Shown: positions 10,101 through 21,300 of the stretch, in pieces | Layout: each line of letters starts with the position of its first letter | Numbering within the stretch: position 1 is the first letter of the stretch | Assembly (NCBI GenBank): GCA_945859605.1 | Contig: OX243814.1 | Span: 31,450,673 to 31,514,672 of the forward strand | Direction of reading: 5' to 3' | Source: Lumbricus rubellus | Lineage: Eukaryota; Annelida; Clitellata; Crassiclitellata; Lumbricidae | Length of the DNA stretch: 64,000 nucleotides | Program-made: the position numbers and the translations under genes | Notes under the pieces: generated by a model | What the model was told of the DNA's origin: nothing | Databases searched by the model: none | Seen by the model: the letters and a program-made list of their open reading frames with translations, nothing else

Positions 10101-13100
10101 CACCATTGCAATGTAGAAATTCAAAAAGTTTCTGGTGGGGAGGGGCACATACCCCTCCCCACATACTCTTTTCATCAGTAGGCTTGCTAAAATAATTCAG
10201 TTATTTTGCTAAAATGACATCTTAAAATTATCATACATCGCCACCTCATGCAAGGTGTTTGTGATCCATCTGAAAATTAAAAAAGCAAATATTATTGTAA
10301 GTTTGGGTATTATAGTGTATTTACTGAAGTCTTAGGCCACTCTCATCAGCACTGAAAAAGTACAGCTAATTTGTTAAGACGACAGCTTAAAATCCTACCA
10401 TTCCAATGTGGAAATTCAAAAACGTTTTGGGTGGGGAGGGGCACATCCCCCTCCCACACCCCTCCCCTCTCGGCGCTGCGCGCCTCGGTGACCGTCCGCC
10501 CAATTGTCCCCCCCCCAGAAATCTGGATTCCCCCCCCCAGAGGACGGGGACTAGATTAAACACTGGTGGTTATGAAATGTGCATGTGTAATTGCAGCACT
10601 TGGTGCATCCTATGGTACAGCAAAAGCTGGTACAGCCATTTCCTGCGTGTCTGTTGCACGCCCGGATCTCATAATGAAGTCTATCATACCAGTGGTCATG
10701 GCTGGAATAATCGCCATCTATGGTCTGGTGGTGGCTGCCCTGATGAGCAATGACATCAAAGGTTCCGGCTATACGTTGTTCAGGTAAGTGGCCACACTAC
10801 ACAAACGCAACGCACTGAGTTGTGTACTCTTAGGATAAGCAAGTTTGGTGTACAAAACAGATACATGATACATAATCTCATGAACAGATGCCATATAGGC
10901 CTAGTTATAGAGCGATTCGTTTATAGCAGGGGTCTCAAACTCAAGTCATGGAGTGGGCCAAATTTGAAAATTTACAGTGTCTCGCGGGCCGCAACATGAA
11001 ATTAGGCCTATGTCTTGCAATTGAAAGTATTTTTATATGGGGTGAGGGCTACAATGCTGTAATAATGATATAATCCTGTAAAATCACCTAAGTTAATGTT
11101 ATACTTTCAGTGTAACCATAATGGTAGCCTACTATACACAAAATTGAAAACTCAGAGTCACAAAGATAGGTCCTATGAAGAGCATCAATAGAACATTATT
11201 TTAGTAAGCCTAATAGGCCTACCTACAACTAAAGTCATCTTTAAATGTTAAAGTATTATAGTGAGTAGTCTCAGAGGTGCTCAGGTGTGATTAGCGATAC
11301 ACATCATCCGATGTTTCCCAACATAAGAGAACATCATTGCTTAGTTTTATCTTTTGGGATGTGAAGAATCAGAATATAGGTCTACAGCTTCCACATACCC
11401 GTAACTGTCAGCTAGGCTTGTCATTTGAGATTTATTAATCTTCGTTAATTAATGAAAAGGCTGTTCACATAATAATTATTATTTGTTTGTATGTGCACTT
11501 GTTATGTAGGTATATAGCTATATGTGCCAAATATTTAACTTGAAGGGGCGCTATAACAAGTGCACATACATACAAACAAACGTGTTGCAGTACTGCAGGT
11601 GCAGATTTTGAAAATTTTCTTGTAGTAGACAAGACTAGTGTAGAATACCGGAATATCAACCACATTGTAGGCTTACTTCTGCTTCAGCATGGTAGGCCTA
11701 TTAGGCTACATTGAAGGCCCACTATAGGCCTAACTCTATCTGCATGTCTGCTGTTGCAGATTGAATATCCAGAGCAAAAATTAGAGAGAGAAAAACAGTT
11801 TGAACCTTGATTCAAATCGCAAAAGGACAGCAGATTTCGGTTTTTAACCAATTTCTTTCTTTAAATAAAGAAAAAAAAATTAAAAACCAGATGGCTCTCG
11901 CGGGCCGCATTATTCGGGTCCACGGGCCGCATGCGGCCCGCGGGTCGCGTGTTTGAGACCCCTATTTTATAGCTAGTATTGTGCTAACAATAAGAATTTC
12001 ACCTGCAAAACTTTCTAATTACAGTCACTTTTAGATAGCTGTAAGGTGTATGTTTAACTCGTTATACATCTATCCGTAGGCCCATATGGGTAACAGTATG
12101 TTTGTACCAAAAGATTGAACCAGGAGGCTTGTTCCTGTTGGCCTCCACAGTGGTATCAGAAAGACTTACATGCTTGATCGTGGGCAGTCCAGATGAAGCA
12201 ATTGAAGGGCTTCAATTGCCAACTCATTCATTATTATTATCATTGGAAACACTTGCAAAAAGTCTTTAGACCTTTAGTATCAAAGGATTATTTTTCTGTA
12301 GCACATGCTCATCGTTAAATGATCTTTAGCCAGTGGAAGTCCTTGCTGATCACTTGCCTAATGTTTTAATTTACACAACTGGTCTTTACAGCAGCACTGA
12401 TGATGATGAAAGAATTGGGCCATTCTTTTTCAGTGACAAAGGTTGTTTCTTTATAGTTTGGATTAATCATCAGTCTGTTTTAACACTGCAGCTCGGCTAA
12501 TTGGTAGGATTAGAAAGTTTGGTCATATCGAAAATAATAATACAATGTAAAACGAGCTGCATTCATTTTCCTCCATCCTATCGTAGAGACCTATGAACTT
12601 AATTATTGTCATCCTGGCTGCAAATGCAATTGCATATTTTTGGTTGCTCTTGACTGCCATAGCGCAACATGGAAACTTTTCTGTGTTGGACCAATCATTA
12701 CGGAACAGACTTCCAAGCACTGCAGCATGAGCTTCTCATTTTTGTGCCTTGGTTTACTCAGTAGTGTAGTGGTCAGCATGCTTTACTGTCAATTGAGAGG
12801 CCAGAGCATATTCCTGATAGGGCAGAAGTTTGGGTGGAGCTTTCATTTCAACTTACCCAGATATAATGAGTAGCCTACACTGCTCGTACAATGTTGGTGG
12901 GAAGAAGAGATGGCGAAGGAGAGGACTGGCCCTCATATACCAAGGCTAAGAAAATGAAGTTGCTAAGTTGACTTCATACTCATGCTTTCGATGTTTTGTC
13001 TGCCTCTTTGCTAGCTTAAAGGATTAAGTACTCTTCTCTTCGATCGTGATTTTATATTGTGAGGTCGGGAGCACCTCTGACTAGTTTTGTTCTTGAAAAG

Positions 13101-13718
13101 GTACTACATAAAGTTATGCTTGCAAATAAAATAAATTATATTGGTTTAATTTTTGCTTTGTTGACCTTATTTTACTTGCTGTTGTATCAAAGCGTAGTTG
13201 AGGCACTTTTGTGGGGCACAGTGGTGTAGTGGTGGCGTCGTTGCCTGGAAGCCGGAAGGTTCGAGTCCACCTTACCGCGTAAGGACCTTGGGCAAGTCCT
13301 TCACTCACAATTGCTCAGCGCTTCGGCGTGAAACTTCGATGCAGTGTCCGCTCTGCATTCGGGAGCGCCTCTGAGTAGCGAGAACTTGAAGGGGCGCTAT
13401 AACAAGTGCAGTGAGTGCACATACAAACATTTTATACTTTGTGGCACATTCAGTTGTGTTCTAAATTTCTGAATTAATAATATTGTGCTTTGTCGATGTT
13501 CATTTAGGGGCTTTGTGCATTTGGGTGCTGGTCTGACCGTTGGTTTCTGCGGCGCGGCTGCCGGTATGGCCATCGGGATAGTTGGTGACGCAGGAGTGCG
13601 TGGCACTTCTCAGCAGCCGAAGCTTTTTGTTGGAATGATCCTTATTCTCATTTTCGCTGAAGTCCTCGGCCTCTATGGATTGATCGTGGCACTGATTCTT
13701 TCAACGAAGACTGGTTGA
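7151..13718 (+). CDS. ATP6V0C: V-type proton ATPase 16-kDa proteolipid subunit c (3 exons)
   Basis: Exons 7151-7238, 10597-10783 and 13508-13718; phases join cleanly and introns are GT-AG. The product is 161 residues (vertebrate orthologues about 155). It is the membrane rotor subunit of the V-ATPase Vo sector, carrying protons across endomembranes. Four transmembrane helices are visible: helix 1 starts in the first exon ([14 protein letters not shown]), helix 2 in [20 protein letters not shown], helix 3 in [20 protein letters not shown], helix 4 in [19 protein letters not shown]. The proton-carrying glutamate is about residue 143 in FAEVLGLYG. The loop [18 protein letters not shown] is family-typical. 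The short first exon was located from the conserved FFG start and the phase-1 junction. Introns hold three DNA transposons and two kinds of SINE. A possible polyadenylation signal is AATAAA near 14359, rather distant. Confidence 0.96.
7310..7465 (+). repeat. Interspersed repeat (copy 1), non-LTR/SINE-tail type
   Basis: Shares blocks with 50150-50345: the CTACTCAGGAGCGCTCC motif, then about 50 bp later an AAGTTTxATTG block and AATAAAxGCAGCTTTxAAGGG, then ATTCCAGAC. The GAGCGC/CTCAG motif matches the hairpin tail of the window's other retroposons in inverted orientation. Confidence 0.7.
7503..7954. mobile_element. hAT-type non-autonomous DNA transposon (452 bp)
   Basis: Termini TATAGGCGGAGACTT and AAGTCTCCGCCCTTG form imperfect inverted repeats. 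An exact 8-bp direct repeat TTAATTAG flanks both ends (7495-7502 and 7955-7962), the target duplication length of hAT elements. No transposase. Inserted in V-ATPase c intron 1. Confidence 0.88.
8031..10565. mobile_element. Large non-autonomous DNA transposon (about 2.5 kb)
   Basis: Perfect 15-bp terminal inverted repeats CAGTGTTTAATCTAG / CTAGATTAAACACTG, continuing imperfectly into C/G runs. The flanking duplication is GTGGTTATG (8022-8030 and 10566-10574): 9 bp, or 8 bp plus one chance match. No transposase frame was found inside. The interior holds duplicated blocks (8505-8737 vs 9041-9273, and about 10030-10150 vs 10327-10445). The right end lies about 31 bp upstream of V-ATPase c exon 2. 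hAT is favoured for 8 bp, a Mutator-like element for 9 bp. Confidence 0.85.
8505..9273 (+). repeat. Internal duplication of about 230 bp
   Basis: 8505-8737 and 9041-9273 are diverged direct copies (starting CGGTCAGGCAA, sharing GTCACCACCAACTTGCTGAA and GATATTTCA blocks) 536 bp apart inside the large transposon. Confidence 0.85.
10928..11964. mobile_element. hAT (Charlie-like) non-autonomous transposon, 1,037 bp
   Basis: Begins CAGGGGTCTCAAACTCAAG and ends GTGTTTGAGACCCCTA; the CAGGGGTCTCAAAC terminus and the GCGGGCCGC-rich subterminal blocks are typical of hAT elements. Exact 8-bp duplication TTTTATAG at 10920-10927 and 11965-11972. The final base of the right end is A where the left end predicts G. 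Inside lies a SINE-tail fragment (about 11541-11583) with an inverted partner at 11485-11508. Inserted in V-ATPase c intron 2. Confidence 0.92.
12752..12962 (+). repeat. tRNA-derived SINE family 2, uninterrupted copy
   Basis: The head resembles a pol III A box (GTAGTGTAGTGG). The body ends GAGAGGACTGGCC ... CCAAGGCTAAGAAAATGAAG. The same 3' half occurs around 62880-62908 and 63250-63316, where a transposon splits it. This copy has the single (empty) site GGTGGGAA at about 12896. Confidence 0.75.
13211..13430 (+). repeat. tRNA-derived SINE family 1, copy in V-ATPase c intron 2
   Basis: Head with A box TGGTGTAGTGG and a B box region (GGTTCGAGTCC), a central ACCTTGGGCAAGTCC block, and a tail with GGGAGCGCCTCTGAGTAG and GGGGCGCTATAACAAGTG that can pair into a hairpin. 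Ends 77 bp before exon 3. A vertebrate MIR-like ACCTTGGGCAAGT core is evident. Confidence 0.9.
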
Positions 13719-15399
13719 CTAAGAACTTCCAGCCGCAGTGATAAGACTATTAATCTAATTCTGTGTTAGTTAGTTAACTAGTCAAGTGCCATCTAGTGGC
13801 ATTTTTTGTTCGTCGGTCAGTAGATCTGGTCGTAGGTTTGCTTTCAACTTTAAAAGTTTATATATTTTTTTTCAAGTTTAGGTCGTATTTGTGAACTTTT
13901 TTATGAAATGCGAAACATGTGTTCCATAGTTTTATAACACTCTGACATTGTAACTCCTCATAAGAGTTGGTTTTATTATTGAAGTTCTATTATATTTAGT
14001 TCCGTCAATTATTCAGAATTTGTGTAATAAGATGTCTGATAAGTCCATTAAGTGTTGACATTGATTTCACAACAGTAAACAACGGCTAATAATTGTATTG
14101 TAGCATTTATATTCAGTACTTCTAGTAGGGTGAACCATTCAGAAGCACTCCCAGTGCGCAAGGCTCTGCTAGAAGAAGAAGGTTTGAGAAGGACAGAGAC
14201 TGCTAGACAGAAGTGTAAAGCGAACAGAACGAGAAAGTGTATTACAGTGAGAAGGACCAATTGAGGCAAATGATCGAGATTGAGCCATGGCATATTCATA
14301 TATAAAGAACAGATATGCCTTTCCATACTATTTTCAATTAAATTTTGATTCAATTGAGAATAAATTGATTGATGTGTGGTTAGTTCAGAACTGCATCAAC
14401 AACTTCAAAATTTATGCACATTAACTGCTTGTTTCACAACAGTATTACTGCACGACCCAAGTAAATGGGAAAAGCTTAACATGGAAAATAATATAGGCCT
14501 ACTTTGAACTTTTGTATTAACATAAAAACATAAAATTGTCTAAATAAAACTGAAATTAGATGTTATACATTCTTTATATATATAAAACCAAAGTGCTTTT
14601 CAGATATGGATTAAGTATTTGATTCGTATTGTACTAGTGACTTCTTTCTCACTGTCAATTACATATGCTCAAGGATTGAAGGGGCACAGCAAATACAGGA
14701 AATAAATTGTAAATAATAATACACATGCGAATATCCTATAGAAGTGCTGTCCTTTATTTGTCCATTTGCGTTTAGTCCTGCTGTGGATTGTTCTTCAATT
14801 AGGAATGTGGGTGAACTTGTATTCCATGCCTGTGTACTATGCAGTGTTTAGCATGGAGTTCAGTATACATAGCTGCAACAAACCACAAAATCAGAGTTAA
14901 GTCACCTGCTACCACCAGGAATTAAAGTACAAAATAATGAGATAGCAAGGTAGATAAGTGTTTAACAGAATTGGCTTTATACCTAAGCAATACAGGACAA
15001 ATTGTTTGGTAGTCGATGACTCGATATCATAGACTTAACACTTAACATCACATGGGCCAGCGCAGAGAGCGCTTCTAAGTAGGTTTCTTGAAGAAGTGCT
15101 ATATAAATTTTCGCAATCAATCAATCAATAGACATGACTTTGTCTAACACTGATAGAATCAACTGCAGTATGAATTCCTTAATAGCACAAAATTGAAGTC
15201 TAACATAGATCCGAGTATTAAAACTGCTTGTGGCTTTAACTAAAGCTGTATGGCATCTTCTGCCAGTACCAGCAGAGTACCATCAGAGAGTAAATACAAA
15301 CGCTTTAGCAAAGCTTAAGTACTTTGCAATTGCATAAGTGTTGTATTGTACACTACAGAATGTGCGGAAAATAAAGAAGAAACTGTAAGTAACATAAAC
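13719..15399. other. Intergenic region between convergent V-ATPase c and TAF7
   Basis: Presumed 3' UTRs of both genes. A LINE/SINE-type tail lies at 15064-15125 (CTTCTAAGTAG ... GTGCTATATAAAT plus a TCAA run). The terminal TAF7 coding exon probably lies here but I could not place it. Confidence 0.4.
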
Positions 15400-18300
15400 C
15401 TCATTTTCCTTCTTTGTTTCTTCTTCCATTATGTTCTGTAACTCCGTCTGTAGAGAGTCCTGTACAATAAGAGGCCATAGTATTATGTGATACTTGTTCA
15501 CCAAAGTGCTATTTTGTAGCCAGTTATATTAATGAATATACTTACTGACTTAACTACTTACTCATAACACATGATTTACATGATTATATTGCATTAACTT
15601 CTTAAACTTCCACAAAAGCAAATATGTTAAGAGATGCTGTTTTAATAGTTACAGCAAACTGCGGTTGATAAAGCTGCATATATACACAAATGCTGATACA
15701 GTCATTAAAACAGACTGTTAATTTAAGTAAATTATATATGAACAAAACATGATTCATCTTGCTGGGCTTCAATGCACACTTCTGAAAAGTCTAAGAAAGA
15801 ATAAAAAAATGTCAGTTTAGGACTCTAAATTATTATGTACAATGTACATTTATTTAAGCAATGGCATGCTACAGACTGCCGATAACCAGACAGAACCAAA
15901 ACTGTCAACTTCATCATTCTCAAAAGAAGATTTCTAAGCAGGTCGATCAATAATATGACTAGCACCAGAGAAACTAATTAACTAGTTTAAGACTTGACTT
16001 ACGTTAGAGTTGTCATTTTCAGCGATTGCCATGAAGTTCTCTTTGGCCATTCTTCTATCTCTCAGCTCCTTCAGCTCTTCAGTAACTTCATGGTGCTTGC
16101 TCTGCAATTCAGCTGAACAAAATACACATACACAGTCACTGTCTTACTTGAGTGAATCACAGCAAATGCAATCATGTCACAAATTCTTGAAGTGGCGAGT
16201 TAAAGTACAATGGCCGCAGAGCACCATTGTCTTGTTAGTCATCGGGGAACTGTTGTAGAATATGCAGGCAGGGCAAAACCTTGCTGCAGTTCTGGGGAGT
16301 TTCTCCGAATTTTTCATAGTTGGGTCGTGCAAAATCAATTTACGTACTTTTGAAGAAGGAATCCCTCATCTTCAAAAATATTTTAAGAAATACCCTCTGC
16401 ATCCCTTTAAATGGCTACATTTATGTCCAGAGTCTAATCTTTCTACACTGGGCATGGGAACTTTAGTTTTGCTTAAATTTGTTTGCTGGACACCAGCACT
16501 GCTGACTGTTCAAATGCTGTGAATTAATTACTATCCTGGAGTTAGCATGCACTAATACTCTGTCTGTGATGAAATTTACCAACTTCTACTTCCATACAAC
16601 ATTTCTCAGGTCTGTTGCTATCCCCAATAAGATTGCAACCCGAAAACTAAGTCCAACCTATAGGCAACAGTGATGAAAACCTTCACTAAAAGTCAACAAT
16701 TACCGACACCCATCACTTGAACTTTCATTAACAGTTTGTTTGTATGTGCACTTGTTATAGCGCCCCTGAAAGCTCTCTCTACTCAGAGGCGCTCCCGAAT
16801 GCAGAGCGGACACTGCATCGAATTTTCACGCCGAAGCGCTGAGCAATTGTGAGTGAAGAACTTGCCCAAGGTCCTTACGCGGCGAGGTGGATTCGAACCT
16901 TGAACCTTCCGGCTCCAAGGCAACAACGCCACCACTACACCACCGCACCATACAGTTGGTATGGCTATATACACTTACACATATCTGGCTCATTGGAGCT
17001 TGGCTGCTCGCTTCCAAGGAAGTCAGCAAGAGGTGTAACTCTAGAAACGCTCAAACCCACGCCTCCAGACGAAGGGAATTCGTCGGCACTGTCGATTACA
17101 TTCACGTCTTCTTCATCGGAACTGCTTACGTCACCAAAGAGTTTATCTAATAAATGAACAAATCATCATTGTCAATATATCTCCAATTAATAAGTTTAAT
17201 ACATAACTCGGAAAATACCATACCAGAAATTTTCCAGTAATTTTTTTGTCATGATTTTCTAAAGCATCTACACGGGCAAGCAAAGATTCTTAAACAGTTT
17301 TACATTGGCCAATTCATGTATTGCATGGGATAAATATTCCAAACAGAAGGTCTAATTTGAAATACCAGTAGTTGAAAGTTAGCACATGGGAAAAATTGCA
17401 TAATAATCACCCTGCAATCTGACGTAATGTGTTAATGCATATGGCATTTAGACATACTAATGAAATTGAGAGTAAAAATGGAAAGAACATCATGTGAACA
17501 CCAGTTCCAAACTTCATCAATCTGCAGTCTTTAGTATGTTTAATTTTCGAAGCCATGAGATTTTTAATAGTACAGAGTACGGAGCTGGTGGAGTCGCGGA
17601 GACTGCGGATGTTTGGACACTTTGCACGGTGTGACTCCGGGCAGGACCACGCCAGGGCACTCAAAGCTCTGATTTCTGGCCTACCAAGGGGCTGGAAGAG
17701 GCCACCCGGACGACCAAGGCATACATGGACCAGAACGGTTGAGGCAGATCTCCGTCCTCTGAACTTCGGGCTGAGCACGGCATGGAGACGAGCACAGGAC
17801 AGGGTCTTGTGGCAACGGACGGTGGAAACGGCCACGCTCCAGAGAGGGGCACGCCAATGATGATGATGATGAGCAGTATGTGAATCTGTTTGTAATCATC
17901 TGAATAGCAAATTTTTTATGGACAATTAGAAGAAGTCCATGCAACAGCACAGTAGGATTAATACTTGCAAATGAGTGAATAATAATATGAATTTATATGT
18001 ATATCACAATGTCATACATTATTACTGCAACATGAAAGTACTCCAACATTTTAAGACTGCTAGTTGATATATATGCTCATCAACAGAAGCACTTAAAAGT
18101 TGATGTGATAGTTACTTTCAGGCAAATTCAACAAAATTATTTGACCAGCCATGAACCAGTTAGCAACATAAGTGTTTCAAATTAACAAGCTTTGATATTA
18201 ATGGGTTTAATGACTTACGTGATGAAAAGACATTCGTATCATCTACAAAGAGAATGGAAAGAAGTAAAACAGATGAATCAGGAATATCACCCTATAAAAT

Positions 18301-21300
18301 ACATGACCTTGGGGAAGAAAAGAGGACCACTTGCTGGGAATGGACTTATAAACATTTTGTATTAGGTATAAGCTGATGTTGATCATAAGAAAGTAATGGA
18401 AAGTTTTCAGACGTTTAGTCCAAACAACATAAAAAAATCATTTGGTTGGAAATTTCAAAATTGCCAAAAATTGAAGCAATGCTACACAATGCAAAAAATT
18501 CATAACAATCACCATTAACTGCCTAAAAAAGAAAAATAACTTCTAATCAAATAAAAATAGTGTTAAAATCATCATCATGTAACAACTATCTAAATGATGA
18601 CCATAAAAACTAGTCTTCAATATCTTTTTTTTTAAACTAAAATGTTTAACTGTAACAGATCAACGTGTAACCTACTGAATTCCATCATTTTGTTATCCTC
18701 GTTGTTCGTCTCTTCCTCCAGCATCATGCTGTCGTCCTGCGTCTCTCCTCCACCTCCTCCTCTACCCACTGGACTTTTCGAAGATTCATAGATCACGTCA
18801 TACGTGACACTCACCGCCTGAGCGTCTTGTTCCAGCAACCGTCTCACCTCCTTATCAACATCTGGAAGATCCGGATTCTGCACAGGAATCAATAGTATCA
18901 ACTCCGTTAATTAATAACAACAATGATGCTCATCGTCTACAATTACCATTAATAATAACAACGATGACAATTTCTTTGGTGTTGTAACACAGCCATGCCG
19001 TTATAAGGGTGTTTCACATACAACTAACAGCAGAATAAGCCCTGTAAAATAAATACCCATAACACATACTTGAAGTCTTTTTTATTTCGTCAGGGCTGTC
19101 ATGCTGAGAGCACCTCTGAATAGCTAGTCTGTAAGAGGCGCTTTATAAATGCTCATATACCATACCATACATAAGCCAATGACTGTTTAGGAAATATAAT
19201 AACTCAATATGGCCAACTATTTCCTTAACATCAACTGTAGATACATGTACAATTGATTGTACATGTTATTAATAGATCTATAAAAGTCATTGAAATATAA
19301 GGTGAATATTTTTTCATCAGAATCCGATATATACTGCATCAGAACAAATAGCATTTAATAAATTTGTGCAGTCAATTGTTATCTCTTTAATGGTCATTCA
19401 AAATGCTCTTATTGTCTCACATAACTAATTTTTCGGACTTTTACAACTATGCAACAAACAACCATGCCTTCAAGGCACAAATTAAAAGCATCACACAATG
19501 TAATAAATCCTTAATTGTGTTATTTATGTTTCTGGAACAATTCGTTACGAAAACAGTTTTAAAATCACACCTTTTTAGCCATGGTCTTTCTAAACCTCCT
19601 TTTTCGAACATTTTTCAATGGCGGAGCAACTGAAAGAACAAAACATCCAAAAAGCAGTGAACAGAAATTCATGAACAGTAAACTGTTTATTATCCATGCG
19701 CCCTTGTAATGGCATGTGCTGTGTGTTACGGCGCCATAGAAATTGTCGTCATTATTATTATTATTATACCACAAGCAAGTATGACATTTCCTATAGGTTA
19801 AATTTGAAATTCTGTTATGGTAGTAACTTTTTCATGTGTCACATAACAAGTTTTTGAGAGCAACATGAGCTTCAGTGATCTGTGTCACTGGCAAGTTCAG
19901 TGAAGTTGATTATGGTCTAAAAAATTAACCTCTCAAACTATGTGCAAAAGCCATTATCTGTGACATCTTCATCTTGCTCAATACGTTCTGCTGATCATCT
20001 TTATCTATTTGTGTCCAGGACTAGGACTGCTCTTGTCCAACATTGGGCATTTGTTGGTCCCTCCATTTGGAATGGTCTTTCTCTAACGCTAAGTGCTAAA
20101 CTAATGCTCATCTGTCTCTCTTGCCCTTTACAACCATTTGTTTTCTCCTGGAATTTTTACACCTCTGAATAGTAATTTTGTGAGAGGCACTACATAAATT
20201 AATAGATACAATACAATACAACCATTCGTCAGATGCCTTCACAACTGCAACAATTACAAGACAACAATGAAGAGCATGCAAATAAACTCAAATCGATGGC
20301 AGGCACTTACCCAACCTATCAGTATATAGCTCTGATTGTACGTGGTTTAATATGGTTAGCTACACTGTGGTTGTCAGCACTGTATTCAAACCTCTACTAC
20401 ATTGTCATATGAATTTCTGTAGTAACAGTTTCATAAAAAGACGTACTTCCGTGATCCCACTGGTGTTTCTTGTCGTCCTCTTTCTTCTTCTTCTTCTTCT
20501 CTTCTTTCTTCTCTCCTGGACCCAATACATCTTCATCGTCACTCACGCAGACCAGCATCTAAGAAAAACAAGAAATTCACGTTTCCACATTAGCATTTCA
20601 CAGCATGGTACTATTGCTACAGCGGTCCAGTTGGTAAGGCATTAATTCTTCAATCCAACAATTGCAGTTTCCACCACTTTTTATTTAAATGAAAAAAGAG
20701 CAATTTTAACAGATGCAATAGATTACAATGTTAGCTCAAAGGGATGGTCCTAAAATGGCCCAAGCCCTGCTAATCCAGTGTTCAATCTTGCTTAGTGTAT
20801 CATATTTTCCTAACTATGTGTCGCTTAACACATTCACCGCCTACACGCCATGTTAAATGACTGGTTTAACTACGAGATATCTCGTAGCTGGCGGCCAATG
20901 TGTTAAGATGCATAGTCTGAAAAATACGATTCTGAGAAATTTATTAATACAGCTGATAATTCTGTCACTAAGTAGAAAACTGGTAGTAGCATAAGATCAG
21001 TACCACCTGTTCCAAATTCTACTGCGGGACATCAGAGCTTTATCCTTGCTAGTTCTACTAAACAGATTACATGGTCGTGAACAGACTGCTTGCTGCCTCC
21101 AAGTTAAGCCTGAAGTCTCACACCCTTGCAGACAATTTGTACATAAATTTTTAGGATATCTTATTAAGACGATTTACTCTTGACTTATTACACAATGTAC
21201 ACCAAAGTGCAGTTTGCAGAACTTTGGTATCAACAAAGGTTTCCCTTTGTCACAGCTCGACTATATTGTGCCAATTGCTCAGATTGTTCGAAGATTGGTG

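Noticed and set aside
13211..13280. tRNA gene
   Set aside because: A and B boxes are present but the sequence continues as a dispersed SINE and the cloverleaf is not intact.
16849..17157. 102- and 87-residue frames
   Set aside because: They run across a minus-strand SINE and the antisense of TAF7 exon 8.
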